Of a stretch of DNA of 64,000 bases, positions 10,936-23,800 are shown piece by piece. Origin of the DNA: Rhynchonema sp. JSB1_4. Taxonomy: Eukaryota; Nematoda; Chromadorea; Monhysterida; Xyalidae. The notes beneath the pieces are model-generated. The model searched no databases. It was not told where the DNA came from and saw only the letters and a list, made by a program, of their open reading frames with translations. Location of the stretch: assembly GCA_030248065.1 (NCBI GenBank), contig JASAMV010007625.1:1-64000 (forward strand). The letters are read 5' to 3'. Each line of letters opens with the position of its first letter. The stretch's first letter is position 1. Made by a program: the position numbers and the translations under genes.

Positions 10936-13813
10936 CTACAGTCTGTGGCAGTGTTGACACGCAAGCGCATACGCACATGCATCCCCAAAGCCGGACACTG
11001 CATTGCTGGGTGCTGGGTAGCGGTTATTGTTGCCAAAACTGGATGTAGGTTGGGCTGCTGGTCGCGAGTTACTGGATGGGTAGCGATTGTTTGTGCTTGG
11101 ACTCGGACTCGGACTGGGACTCGGATAGCGATTTGAACTGCCGCCATTACTGGAGATGCCGCTTGAACCGCCCTGAAATAGAAATGTGAAAGGTTGGACT
11201 TCCGTCTGGACTTTACTAACATAACAAGTGCCTTTTTGGGATATTTTAGTTCTAAACTTAGATGACTATGACAGTTTCGATTTCGAGCAGCACATTGTGA
11301 TTGTCATTGACTGTGTCACAAAAGTTGTCATTTCAACAGTTTGATCTTCAGTAGATAATACCTGATATTGTGATTGTCCATTATTGATCACGTTGCTGCC
11401 ACCACCACTGCGATTTGGACAAATTCGACAATAGCCGGCGTCTTGGCCAGGTGCTCCCTGAAACACAAAGGTTGGGATGTAAACAGAACAGCGTGTGTTG
11501 AGATTGAGAATTTGTTTATACGTATACCTGCACGCCCACATGTCCCTCCAATCCATTAGTACCGTCTTTGCCCGGTCCGCCGCCGATTCCGATCGTGCCA
11601 GGTTGACCTCAAAGATTATAGTCCAAATAGAATCACATTCAGTGTTTAGTTGTCAATCGCACGACTCACCGATTTTGCCGTCTTCCCCATCTCTTCCAGG
11701 TTGTCCCGGTCTTCCTACCGGTCCTCCTCCACCCGGTATGCCATCCTTGCCGGCTTCGCCTTTCCCACCGAGCGTGCCCGGTCGTCCGAACTTGCCTTGC
11801 GCACCAGGCTTTCCCTGAGGACCGAATTCTCCGGGCGGACCGGGCAACCCCGATCGACCTATCGGCCCCGGATTGCCCGGCGTGCCCGCACGGCCAGCCT
11901 CGCCCTTGTAGCCCTGATAATGGAATTCGGGGTGATCTGCGGTTCCTCTGTTTCCTGACTAAAAAGGGGGAACGAACCTGGGCTCCCATTACACCACGTG
12001 GTCCGTCGACACCAGGCGGTCCCGGCGGGCAAACCCGGCACTCTTTGTTTGGTTGATCCCAGCTGTAGGGCGCCGGTGGCAGCGATCCAGGGAGACCTTC
12101 CCCGCCTGGCTCTCCCGGCGAGCCGTTCTCACCTGGCAAACCGGCTTCCCCAGGCACTCCCGTGGGTCCGGGTGGGCATGCTGGTTGTGCATTGCAGGCT
12201 GCAAATGTTTGGTGCCCACATGCTACCCACGGAAGCATATAACATGCATGCACGTGTTCAAAACTGGCACAAATTCCCAATCGGCCAACACAAAATCAGC
12301 AACTACAGTGGTTTGTTTTTGTGATCAGCAAGTTTTGGCTTTGGCCATTTCAAATACGAAGTTGCAGTTGCGATCCTAGCAAGAAACTTTTTGCCTGCTA
12401 AAACTATACGAAGTTGCAGTTGCGATCCTAGCAAGAAACTTTTTGCCTGCTAAAACTATACCTAGGAGCGCCGCTGCTAAAAAATTCAGTGCTCAGGCAC
12501 TGTCAGGCATGCAATTTACACGCGAACGGCTGCCGAACGTCCACCGGGTGCATACTCTGTCTCGTTTTCCCACTATCACAATTACAGGGCAAATAATCAC
12601 ACAAGAAATTTTGATTTACAGTATGTATTCTGAATCTATTCAACGTACTACATTGTCCCCCTTGTCCGCCCTGCGCTGCCTGAACGGCCTGATTCTGAAC
12701 GGGGAACGACTGCGCATATCGTTGTTGAACGGGTGATCGGGCACGATGGTCATGCTGCTGCGACTGCGACCGATGGTGATGATGACTGTCGTGTTGCCCG
12801 TTACGGCTGGCCGCGCGACCGCTGCCTGCAGATCGATTACGTTGCTTGTGTTGATTCGTAGTAAACAGGTGTGCGATCCGGCACGGTCACGGCTTTGTTT
12901 GGTCATGTTTTTTTCACGATGGTCACTCCATCTGGCAATAAGCCGAACTGGTTTAAAAGTTGTTATTTTTTAGGCTAAATCGGCTTTTGCGCTAATCGAA
13001 ATCAGTGACTTCAGTCGGTCTCGAAGGTCATTACCACAAAAATCCATGTAGGTACATAGCCAACACCGAGCCGGGCTGGTCTAGTCTCCGAACTTGGTAG
13101 CGAAGGAGCTTCCGAAGCGTTGCTTTAAAATTATACCTCGCAGCTTTTAGTGATGCATCTCAAACTTCGTTCGCAGCTTCAAAACCCGTGAATGTACCTC
13201 AATGATGTTTCAGGTGACCTTACATACCTAATGACTAACCTTGTCCCCTCGACGCGAACCCGCGACGCCCAACTTGGCGTCGATTTCTGGTCATAAACAT
13301 TTGGTCACCTTCGAAATCAGCCGGCAGTACTTTTGCTCTAAAAAATGCAACAAAAATAACGCTCAAACATTTTGAACTACAGGCAACACACAGTCTGCAG
13401 CTTCCTAAACTTGGAGCTTGTTATTTTTCTGCATCTTTCACGATTGGGCAGTAGACAAGGTGATATTGATGAACAAAGTGTCGCGCTGAACCATATGCAA
13501 ACTGTGCCACCACAGTGCTTACAGTTATGTACCTGAGGAGCAGAATGTCGGTCCAAGCCTGATCGCTCAAATAGTGAAATTCGTCGGTTTCGGCGTTCAA
13601 TTCGAACAATATCTGATTGGCCGCTTCGTTGATGGTGTACGCAGTGAGGCCACAACCCAGCAGCGTAAGCACACTTGCACAGATTGCAGTCACGCCCGCT
13701 GTACGTGCTGCGAACTGCTCGGCTCCATAGCTCTTCTGTGCCGTATCCGAACCCATCGCTTGGTGTAGGGGGCTGTATCTGAAGTGGTGCGTTGCACCGA
13801 CTGCGGTTAGCAT
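10936..13813 (-). CDS. nematode cuticle collagen
   Basis: Secreted structural collagen of the cuticle. Seven exons join in phase: 13813-13523, 12844-12652, 12198-11978, 11913-11670, 11607-11528, 11457-11362 and 11172-10936, giving about 453 residues. Exon 1 is the nematode cuticle collagen N-terminal domain, with a membrane-like helix (VTAICASVLTLLGCGLTAYT) and the DQAWTDILLLR end. Exon 2 begins QRNR, a likely furin-type site, followed by a His/Gln/Ser-rich linker. Exons 3-5 carry the interrupted Gly-X-Y blocks (GPTGVPGEAGLPGENG, GVDGPRGV, GKPGAQGKFGRPG) with the Cys motif ECRVCPPGPPG. Exon 6 has the closing CRIC, and exon 7 is a Ser/Pro tail with two NRYP units. At this length and exon count it is larger and more divided than typical cuticle collagens of about 300 residues with few introns. 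The start could also be the Met at residue 20. Confidence 0.9.
12355..12460. repeat. two-copy direct tandem repeat, 52-bp unit
   Basis: A 52-bp unit containing CGAAGTTGCAGTTGCGATCC and later TTTTTGCCTGCTAAAAC is present twice in direct tandem with almost no differences. It lies in collagen intron 2, upstream of exon 3. Function unknown; a recent slippage or unequal-exchange duplication is the simple reading. Confidence 0.85.
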
Positions 13814-16011
13814 TGGCTTAAACTTGGATGATTTTTTTGCTAATGGTACCCACTAAACTCTGAATTTGCTGTGCGCATATACACAAACGCATGGCGACAT
13901 GCCACATGTATACAAGTATTGCATATGTATACATACACATGTACGTAGGTACGACAGTAGGAGTGCGTGTGATTACATAATCAGGATGGTGCACTGGTAA
14001 TACGGTAGGGTGGCGTGTCTGGGTAGCGTTTGACGCCATTTTAGCTTCATGTGCCACTGCGCAGCTCCATCTGTTGGTGCAACTCTCAACGGTTTGTGCA
14101 GCAAACCAGGAACGTACACGGTGTGTCAAAAGTACCATCTCACTTTTGTTTTCATGCACATTTGTTAGGTATGGATTTTGCTCATTTAAGACACAATGGA
14201 ATTTTTGGTCGATTCTGCTGCGTGCGATAAGTGGATAAAGTACTGACACAAGTATAGTTCGCCTTAATGTTTCAAGCCCACTTTCTAAAGCAATGTCGCG
14301 CCCTTCAATCTATTTCTTCCAATTGTTGCTGAACGAGGTGCAACCAAGCATCAGGAACTGGTATTAAAACATCAGGCAAATGGCGTGTGTATTTTGCATT
14401 ATCATTTGCCAAATTGCCCAAGGATTCGATTGTGCCATCAAAAATGAACACAATCCAAGAACAAACATTGGCTATAACACGAAAACCAAAGTGACAACTT
14501 TTGTGTCACCCTATATGACATGTTGGCTTTCAAAGTGACGCTGATGTTGACGCACACGTCAGCGTTAGTTCGTCCATGTTTTGTGACTCTAGGTGCCAGG
14601 TAAAACAACTAACGACTTGATACAACAGCACGAATTTTGCCTGCTTTTAAGCCTTAGTACACGATTGCATGCGGCTAGCACGCGGATACAAAAGTCAAAT
14701 AGTCCTACGAAATGCGCGCTGGGTTAGGGTTGGTGAAAAATAGATATTTTTTCAGACGCCCAGTCTAGAGGGCCACCAAAGCTGTGCACTCTTGCGAAAA
14801 AATATGGCGGTGACACTGAAAATGGGATCATCATTTTGCAACAAAAGGAATGATCAATTTTCAATCGATTCTATCAGTCAATCATCATGAGGAATGGTGC
14901 AACAAAGGTGCGTTACATTATTCAAATGAACGACAACTTTTCTTATATACTCAAAATGCCATAGATGAAAGGAAAAAGGCAAAGAATGAGGTTTTGAGGT
15001 AAAAGGATGCATGATTCTATTATCGTGCATTTTACGCCCAATGAAATAGTAGAATGCTACATATACTTTTCATACGTTGTTGTGCTTTTTAATTTACTCA
15101 ATCATTCGTATGTACATACCTAATAGTACTCGTTGCACCTGAGTGACTTAGTTCTGTTGTGAACTGACGTGTTGCGCACTCGCACTTTGAAGAGATTACG
15201 TTTGGCAATGTCAATATTGCTGTAAAATGGAAGTCTTTTTCCGGGCGGAGTGTCAGGGTGGGCTAAAAAGCAATTTCCTTCGTACAGGTCACTTTTTTAT
15301 TTTGTAAAGTTGCTCCACCTTTCGTTTGTTTTATCTTTTATTTGCTTTCGTTATTGTGTCGCTTTTTAAGAAGGTAAAAGGCATGCTTCTATTCATGCTA
15401 TTGCTCATGATTATCAAAGACTCGCCTGCGGCGCTGATGTTTCAGTTTGAAATGGTGTTGTGATGGACTCAGACTGTTCTTCTCAGAGAGAAATAGAGAC
15501 ATCAGAGGAATCACGACTGTCCAATCAGATCACGAAGAACATGGCGATCGATATGCTCCTGCAAGACTTCGTTTGATACCGGCCATTACGTGTCGTGCGC
15601 AGGTTTTGGCCAGGAAACGTACAGATATGCAGGTGTTGAGCTGCACATACAGTTCGCAACGAATTATGTATTTTCTGGTTCTTTCGACAATGCTCTGTGT
15701 TCCAGTAGTGCCTTGACTTCTGCAGCACAAAGCGTGGCGAGAAACATGTGTGCTTCGAAAATGTGGTCGATTTTGAAAACGTCTCGGACCGTCAACGTGG
15801 AGGGGCCATTGCGCCTCCTCCCTTCAAGGGAAAACACGCCAAAGAATGCAGTGCATTTTATCATCGTTTTACTTCGGCATGAATTTCGAAGCTCAGGGAT
15901 ACAGAAGCCATAAAAACACAAAGAACGCTTACACGTGCCTGCCAGCAGAGTTGATCAACTCAATACAAACGACTGAAATAGCACGATGAAAAGTCCCCAA
16001 AAATCATCACG
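13814..16011. other. intergenic region between collagen and MUS81
   Basis: This covers about 2.2 kb between the start of the collagen and the 3' end of MUS81, both on the minus strand. It should hold the collagen promoter on the collagen side and the MUS81 3' UTR on the other. It is A/T-rich in 14.7-15.4 kb. A minus-strand open stretch at 15664-15921 reads smoothly (TLTVRDVFKIDHIFEAHMFL) but has no recognisable motif. No RNA gene or element with target duplications was found. Confidence 0.4.
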
Positions 16012-19000
16012 TCACGATGCAAAGAATTTTGCCAATTTCCTTGACACTGAATGACCAACAGTTTTCATTGCCACTCCTTGTTGATAACGAATGTCAGTCA
16101 ACATTTTCTCTTTCTTTCCATCTTCACATACTCGATACGCATCGACCAGTTGCGACCAGGTCGCATGCCTGCCCGTGATTGCCCGGGCAATCGGTTCGGT
16201 CACGCCGTTGACTGTCTGTCAAATTGGAAGGACCACGTGCAAAATCTGGGAGAATCAGAAAAACCATCACATGGTGGTCGAAACATGCGAATCTAACTCA
16301 TAAATCGAAATTCACAGACAGATGCCCAACGGCGAGGGATCTGATATGCAACTATACAGACTTTGCGAACGCTACTTTCTGCATAAATTATTGCACTATT
16401 TCATAGGACAGCACGCTCAGAAGAAATATATCTGGTACCCACAAACCATTAGTTGCCTGCAAAATAGTTCCTGAGCGCTCATTGGCGGTGTTTTCTTCAA
16501 TGATTCTTGAAAATCCTTGAAGCATGGACACTGTATTCGACCGACCGCATCAGAGTGGAACACCTACATAGAACGTGAAATAACGCGTAGGTATAGCTTG
16601 CCAACTTCGCCGGTTCTTCAGCATTAACACTGTGAGAAACTTCGCGATAATTTGCCCTGACGAACGAAGGCCTGATACAGTCACAGAGTGTGGTGTCCTT
16701 GCGACAGCAGGTAGGGCCAGGGCGGAAATGTTCATTGCACCGGTAGCCAGCCAGTTCCAATTGTGCACATAAAACAGCAAGCAGGACAGGGCACTTGGCG
16801 CACAAACAAACCAGCACACACATTGGGATCATCAGGATTGCATTGCACCAATGTTTTGTTCTTATAAACGCCTCTCACATAAGCCGACACGGCCAGCAGG
16901 TATTTCGCCGTTTCGTGTGCGCTGCCCGTTTCGTGCACAATGAACTCTTCGTGCACCTGCAGAAAGCCAGGAGTGTGTTGAATGAAATGCATGGCCGTTT
17001 CACGCACCCGTGTGTGGAGGGTAGAATGCCCGCGGTGCATTCAGACAGGATCAATTGATTGTCTTATTTAAAGTGAGTAACTCTCGATTCTGCACATCCA
17101 ATACCAAAAATGCCATGTTTTTTTTACCTGACCCCGTCGCTATGAAAAGAAGAAGACAAACAAGAACACAAAACTCGCAACAAACCTGCGGATGAATCCT
17201 CGCTTGCCGCTCCGTTTTTGCATTCAACCCTTTGTCGACTCGATTCATCAACTGTTCGATCAAGTATATTCGGTTCGTAATGCCAGATCGCAGCAGCCGT
17301 TGCTTTTGTTCTTTGTACCTGCAAAAGTAGTTTGTTCGATGCTATTCCTAATGGATGGAACTCTCAACACCGATGCGCGCGAGTGAAATGGAATTCTCGA
17401 AACCCAAAGCCACATGTAAATTATAGACAACTGGATTGCGCACGCAAGTGTTTGGAGACTTCGCCCTGATGAAGGCAGTCCCAATGAAAAGGGGTATTGG
17501 TCGCACAATGACTAAAACAGAATTCATCTACCCTGATCTTCAGGTTCAACCTTAACCACTATGCTAGTACTTGTATTTTTGACAAAACATTTTCAGCTAA
17601 AAATAATCTAGCAGATCAACCACGTTGCCGCAGGTCTGAAACATTCTCTTTACTACATACTTTGTGTGCGATCACGCAACGCAACGTCATTGCCCCGTCA
17701 CTTTCCCTCTTCACGATTCAGGAAAAAAATTTGACCAATTCTTATATAGTCATTGTGCGACCAATAGCAGCCTGCAACTACACACGATTTACACCATACA
17801 CGTTTACACTATTATTATTGCCAAACATGTTGAAATTCACGTAAATCACCCCACCTATCGGTGTCTTTCACGCTTTTCGACAAATCATCAGTTCGCTTTC
17901 TCTCCACAATCGTGTCCAACACCAACTCGTGTCCAGAATGTGCGTGTTTGGCGATCCACATGTAGTCACCAACGACCAGCTGACGACGATTTAGATCACT
18001 CACCCATCTGAAAGTACCGATCACGCCAGTACATATAAATGCCATAGCCTGTATAGTACGATAATATCATAGACGGCGGGCTGGACGTCCCCTCTTCGCG
18101 ATGCTCGCTATCAACGTCGATGCCGCTGTGTTCTATGGCATCGATGGCCAACGACGTCAACCAACATTTCCCAACCAATGGAACCGTGTGCAAGCCGGAG
18201 CCCCGAGTGGCACCACATTAGACTATTGGCCTATAAGGCCAATGTGGGAAGGGGCGATGGTCCTCCTGCGCGGCTGGCCACCGCGGTAAAAGATGCATAG
18301 CGGACTCGAATGGACAATACAGCAGCGGATTCTTTATGTAGTATAGTTTTACACGTCCGGTATCGCACCGTTTTGTGATTCTGTGTGCATCAAGTTTCAG
18401 TTTGCTTCAGTGGTGTCGTTGAGAAATCGAAATTTTCCCGGTGGGGGTTTTGAAAAAAATGAACCCCAAAAATCTTCTAAAAGTGCCAAAATTTGTCTAA
18501 ATAGTGCTTAAAACAGAGTTTTCTTGCGGCAGCAAGCGATTTTTGACATTTTTGGACGAAGAATGGCCAATTTTGGTACTTCTCGGGGTCAAAAAGTCAT
18601 TTCTTAGGGGTGCTTGTTCCAAAAGTGAAAAATTTCCCGTACCCCATACCCCCGGCCGATTTCCTATACCCCATACCAGGGGGGTAACCCCCAACCCCCC
18701 CTAACGACACCACTGGTTTGCTTGTCTTCGTTCAGCTGTCCGCATTCTCGTCCACCCTCTCACTCTTTCCTGTCCCGGTTTTGTATTTATTTTTTATTTC
18801 CGTAACTTAAACTCTTTAGACTACTTTAGACTACTCTATCATTATAAAAATTGCTAAATAAAACACTGCTATACACTCCTTTTACACAACCTGTTTTGTT
18901 TTCATTTTCAAGTCCGTAAATTTCACACCCGGTCTTGTAATTATGCTTCTTCCATTTAACCTTCTTCTGTTGTGTATCTCTGAGGGGTGCCAACGCAATA

Positions 19001-20270
19001 AACCAACCAATATCATAGATTACATCGGTCGAAAACTCACAATTCCGATTGTTTTTTCAATTCAAGAAAAACATTGTTCTTCTGTTTGTTGCTGAGTGAC
19101 TCAGCGTTGTCGACCAACAAGTGAATATCGTACTCACCGGCTGCGAACACGACGGTCTAGATTGAATAAAAGATTAACATATTAAGTTAAACATTTAGGA
19201 GGTAATACAAGCAAAACAATAATAACGGGAAAAAAGCGGCCAACAAAATACCGAGTGCGCCGAAGTAGAAACGACGACGTTCATTTTTTCTGCACTGTTG
19301 ACGACTGACGTGCATTGCAGACCCGGCTGACATCGGATCAGTCCGGTCGGAGGGGGAGAGGGCGGCACTTGATCGGATAGATCTGAATATTTTCGACAGC
19401 AGATCAACAGGGCTGTGCAGACATTTCAAATTATGTGATTTTCAAAAATTGGAACATCAAGACTGATTTCCCCTACCTCCTCCAACTGCAGTGCTATTCG
19501 TTTCCTGATGTTTCAATTCAACTGACGGTTCGCACTTTGCGAGCAACGTTCGCTGCATGAATTTACTGGTGGTCGGCGCACTGGTCGCAACTGAGCTTGA
19601 GACCGAGACGCCGCTGTCCTCGGTCGGCGATGCTGAAAACAAAAGCCTTCATTATCATTTGTACGAAGCAAGTTGGCAACTGCACGCCTGCACCAATGTT
19701 GTACCTTGTCGCTCAAGTTTCGCTTTCTTCTGGCGCGGAGTTTTGACGTCTTCTATAGTCAGATCGTGTTTCCCAAGTTCGGCACGTTTGGCATCAAGTG
19801 CTGCCTGAATTTGAGAACCACCAAATACGCAGCTACATAGATCCCCCAACCTGCTGGCGACTTAGTCTCGGCGTGCGCGACAAAATTTTTCGATGGCAAA
19901 TGAGCGATAAAGCCAGAAATCGAACCTGCAATCGAGCACCAAGTGTGGGACCAATGCCATCGACATCTTGCGCCTCTTTGCCGCTTCGTAGCTCAAAGGG
20001 CACTTTCACGATCGACTTGTGTGCCTTCCAGCAGCTTTTGGCGAGATTTTCGTGGCCGACTTCTTTCGCCTCCTGTAATTCCACAGAAAACAGAGTTGGC
20101 CGCGTTGGCTTTAGAAACAACAAAATTGGAGTCTATCAAATAAAGTATCCATGACAAACCTTGTACCATTGCCACAAACAGCTGGCGAAGAATTTATTTG
20201 TTGCGAATGTCTTTTGCACAGTCACCCGTTTCATTCGTGCTCCATTGGTGTGAGTGATGGTGGCGGACAT
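16012..20270 (-). CDS. MUS81: MUS81 structure-specific endonuclease
   Basis: Catalytic subunit of the MUS81-EME1 nuclease, which cuts branched DNA and replication or recombination intermediates in the nucleus. Exons with matching phases: 20270-20160 (Met start; NKFFASCLWQWYK), 20072-19926 (LRSGKEAQDVDGIGPTLG, the N-terminal helix-hairpin-helix), 19804-19705 and 19632-19477 (linker). After a gap come 19156-19041 (AGEYDIHLLVDNAES), 18007-17855 (LVVGDYMWIAK and the nuclease motif VERKRTDDL), 17318-17186 (LLRSGITNRIYLIEQ) and about 16956-16840 (ETGSAHETAKYLLAVS). The last exon, 16215-16012, is the C-terminal HhH2 (VNGVTEPIARAITG) and ends in TGA. The ERKxxxD active site is intact, and VDNAE matches the conserved VDxxE. 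I did not resolve the winged-helix exon between 19477 and 19156 or the exon(s) between 16840 and 16215. A transposon (18408-18715) lies in the 17.9-19.0 kb intron. Confidence 0.9.
18408..18715. mobile_element. hAT-like MITE, CAGTGGTGTCGTT family
   Basis: The ends are CAGTGGTGTCGTTGAGAAAT and CTAACGACACCACTG, and the exact 8-bp duplication is GTTTGCTT (18400-18407 and 18716-18723). There is no coding capacity. It lies in a MUS81 intron. A diverged relative of opposite orientation, sharing the end TCTCAACGACACCACTG, lies at about 44627-44935 in a DOP1 intron. Confidence 0.88.
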
Positions 20271-20878
20271 CTGATGAAAACTAAGGTCGGCGTCAAACTC
20301 CGTGGTCGGCCCGGATCTGTCTCGCCTCGATCACACTTTTATGATGAAGATATTTCGAGATTTAGTTACGAGACGCGTTTTATTTCAACCGCCATATGCG
20401 AAAACTATCGCGCCAGCCGAAATTAATTCAATCAACAAATCCCGAAACATTCTCCATTCCCGAACGTCACGTGAACAAGACGGATCCGACCCAATCACCG
20501 ACTTTGCACCTGTTAAAACACAACACAATAGATAGCCTAGTCCGACGGCAGACAATTTTCATCAGTGACACCAATAAGCAACGTGCAATAAACCAAAGTC
20601 AGTGGAAATTTTATCCGTGAACAATAATAAATAGAGGGGACCAACAACCACATTTTGAGGTTGAAAAAAGGCACAAGAATACAGTTCATTCAAACAAACA
20701 TCCATCAACGACATTACAAAGACACTCATGGAATGAAACCAACAAATCGTACCTCACAGTATCACAGAACAGCATTATGCACAGACACCGTAGCTAAAAG
20801 AATTTCATCCGCGATAACAGCAATCCAAGGGCAGAGCAAATGAGTCACATTTTATAAATAAATATACGTAAGTACTAC
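20271..20878. promoter_or_regulatory. COG3-MUS81 intergenic spacer
   Basis: This is a 608-bp spacer between the COG3 stop and the MUS81 start, both on the minus strand. It must contain the COG3 3' end and the MUS81 promoter or a trans-splice site. I see no clear TATA box, and no intergenic U-rich signal I would trust. Confidence 0.4.
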
Positions 20879-23800
20879 TCATGCCTGTTCCGAATGCTTG
20901 AGTGCAAAAGTCAAGTTGAGCTGTTCATTATTTGGCATGGCGATAATCTGCTGGTCTTCGGCGGTGTATTCGGTTGTGACGACAAAACGCATCTGCGTAA
21001 ACGATTCAAACACCCGTTTCTGCAAACGAAATTGTCACTTACGCAGTTTGCGAAAGATTTCTCTGGTGTTTGCATTGGCCGTGCTCACAGCTTTTTCAAT
21101 TACTCAAGAAAACGAAAGAGAAAATTGAGAAAATGCACGTGTCATATTTTACCTTGATTGGTTGCATGAGAATGTTCTCTGTGTCGGCACTGGCGATGTA
21201 CAGACGCAACGACTGTTGCAATTGGGGAATGAACTGACGAAGGGAGCGGAATGCGCTCGTCACAATGTCGTGCACCTGTGCTTGGTTTGGACCATAAATC
21301 TGATGTTTCACATGATAGCGTTCAGACTAAGATTTTCAAATCTGGTTTTATTGAACCTGTCTTGTTGAAATCTGCACTTTATCTAAGAAATATTGACCAA
21401 ATTCAATGTCGTTCACAAAATGGCACGAAGCGTATTCATATTCAAATTGGCAAATCAGGGAGAAGAGTGGTGATTAGAACGCAAGATACCATACCTGTTG
21501 TGGTTGCGCAAACGGCTGTGATCTCAATGTACACGCAGCTGTGGCTTTCGCAGCCCCACCACCCACACCCGTTGCAATGGTCGTGTTTTGTTGTCGCGCC
21601 ATCTCAATCACAACGTCGGCCTGAGATTCTTTCAACATTTTGGGCACAAATAACATGCGAAGTCTTTTTAATTTTTGTTCATTCTAATTACCAAAAGTCG
21701 ACTGAACAAACAGAACACTGGTGGGTGAGTAAAGGAAGGCAAATGGTCAAGCCACAGCTTACAAGCAGCAGTTGTCAACTTGGCATTTGGTGTTATGCGC
21801 CGTAGAAGGTGCGATGCGTTATGTTTGCGCCACAAATGTATATCTCAAATAACAACTACAAACACACAATGAGTTCGAATACACGTCAAACCTTTCTGAC
21901 AAACTCGTTCATATCGCCCGCGACCACATTCGTGCAATAAACAATGAATTTCTGACAGGATTCACGCAGTTGCAAGTCGACACCGCGTCGGCCGTCGGAT
22001 GCGTGCTCCATGATGTTTACTGGCGCCTGCAACAAATGGACATATTGTGCACAGTGAGATGAGCGGGGTCAAACTTTGAGCGAGTTGATCACCTTGCCCC
22101 GCGATTTTGGAAGCTTTTACGGAAGCATACATGACGGAAGAATGACTTAGTTGTCAAGAACTGATGCTTCGCTTCATAAAGTATTTTAATGCCAACACAA
22201 AACGGCCAACGGGAAATTTAGAGTAATCAGGTTTCCCTGTAAAGAGCAGAAAACACATGAGACACACCTGAAACATGAACTCCAGAAGTGAATTATTGCT
22301 GCTCAGAGAAAACCATCGCGACTTCTCGGCCAAAAGTGATCGCGCAGAATCTGAAACGTGCAGACACAAGAATGAAGTAAAAATACCATTGAACTTTCAG
22401 GAGAAAAAAAGGAGAAAAAATTATAGGAGTTGATCGCGAACCTTTGAACTTTCCAAAATCCACCGATGCATCCTTCATTGGCTCAACGGCAGACACACGA
22501 AACGGACTGGTCTGCTCTCTCAATATCAGCAAGTGTTTGATCAGAAACAGTTGTGCGTCCAGGGCGCGCTGCAGTTCGAAGGCCAGACACTTTTGAGAAA
22601 AATCATGGAGAAATCCATAGCCGACCAAGCGTGTGCTTGGTTCTAATATCAAAATCTGATGTTCAAGCAAAATCAAGAAAATTTTTTTTATATAATGAAC
22701 GAACAGAGATCGAAATTTTTATTCTAACCTTTGAATCAGCCGCGGCAATCTGTTCAGCTGCGTACAACAGTGATTGGACACACAAACTCAACACCTCTTG
22801 CGAGACACCAACGAATACGGTTTCCTAATCAAATGCTTGAGTAGGTATTGGTTATTATTATCTATTGGGTGGAACACTTGGAAACTTTTTTTTTGAAGCG
22901 TAGCCAACTCCAAAACCAAATGATCAGAATTTAGTAAATTAGAGGCCCTCAGTCCAGACGAGCTCAACATGAAAACGAGCTCTTTTTGAGCGTTTCCATC
23001 GAAAAGAATAAAGAAAACGAGACCCACATGCAAGCATTTGTATATCTTCGACAGACACAATATTGTACGTCGCACCGTCGGATACCACAACGCGTGCAGG
23101 TCGACGGCCGACACGGCACGTTTCTGACTGTCCTCCTCGGACGAAGTTGGGTTCGAGTCCTTGGCCTTGGTCGTCGACGAGGCGATCTCCTGTGAGAATA
23201 AGAGGTCGGTTTGGGTCGGTCTTGCCCTGGTCCTGATAACAACAATGTCCGGGAGCATAATCCGTCGGTCAAATACAAATACTTATATTTCTCTGGATGT
23301 GCGCAAATGGTGTTTTATTGAAACTCAATCAGCACGATCATTTTTTCGTGCGGCCAAGTGGGGTGAAATGTTTCGACAATGACATAAACTGACGCTTTTA
23401 CTGACAATGTTATTCATACACTCACGTCAATATCGTTGCAATAGCGCCAAAAGACGGCGGATGGGTCAGACCCAGATAAGTCAGATTTCACCCACAATTG
23501 AACGAGCGAACCTGCATCATAATCAATTTCTGCGGGTACGCCAGATCACCGGCGGCCGGTCGATATTGCGCAATGTCCGTTTGGGCGTACATCAATGCTC
23601 GATACACTAGTCGTTCGCTGATGTCACCTGCGAGCGCGTTCGCCACACGCACAAAACCGATGTATTCTTCGATAACTAAAAAGTGAACGCTATTGTCGTA
23701 CAGATACGCGAGACAATGTTTGTAACAACTGCACAACTACACAGCCTTCCCCTTTCCCCAACCGACCATCCGTATCTGAGCATCGATTCTCGACCATTTC

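Noticed and set aside
11666..12280. 204-residue Arg/Gly-rich ORF over the collagen
   Set aside because: It runs through two collagen exons and the intron between them, shifting out of the Gly-X-Y frame at the splice site.
13818..14249. 143-residue minus-strand ORF upstream of the collagen
   Set aside because: It has no motifs, a peptide rich in His/Met/Tyr typical of non-coding sequence, and no splice or family support. It probably overlaps the collagen promoter.
21035..21080. Extra COG3 exon reading [10 protein letters not shown]
   Set aside because: It cannot be joined in phase, and skipping it gives exactly the spacing seen in animal COG3 between the KPV/QPI and SPED/TAED motifs.
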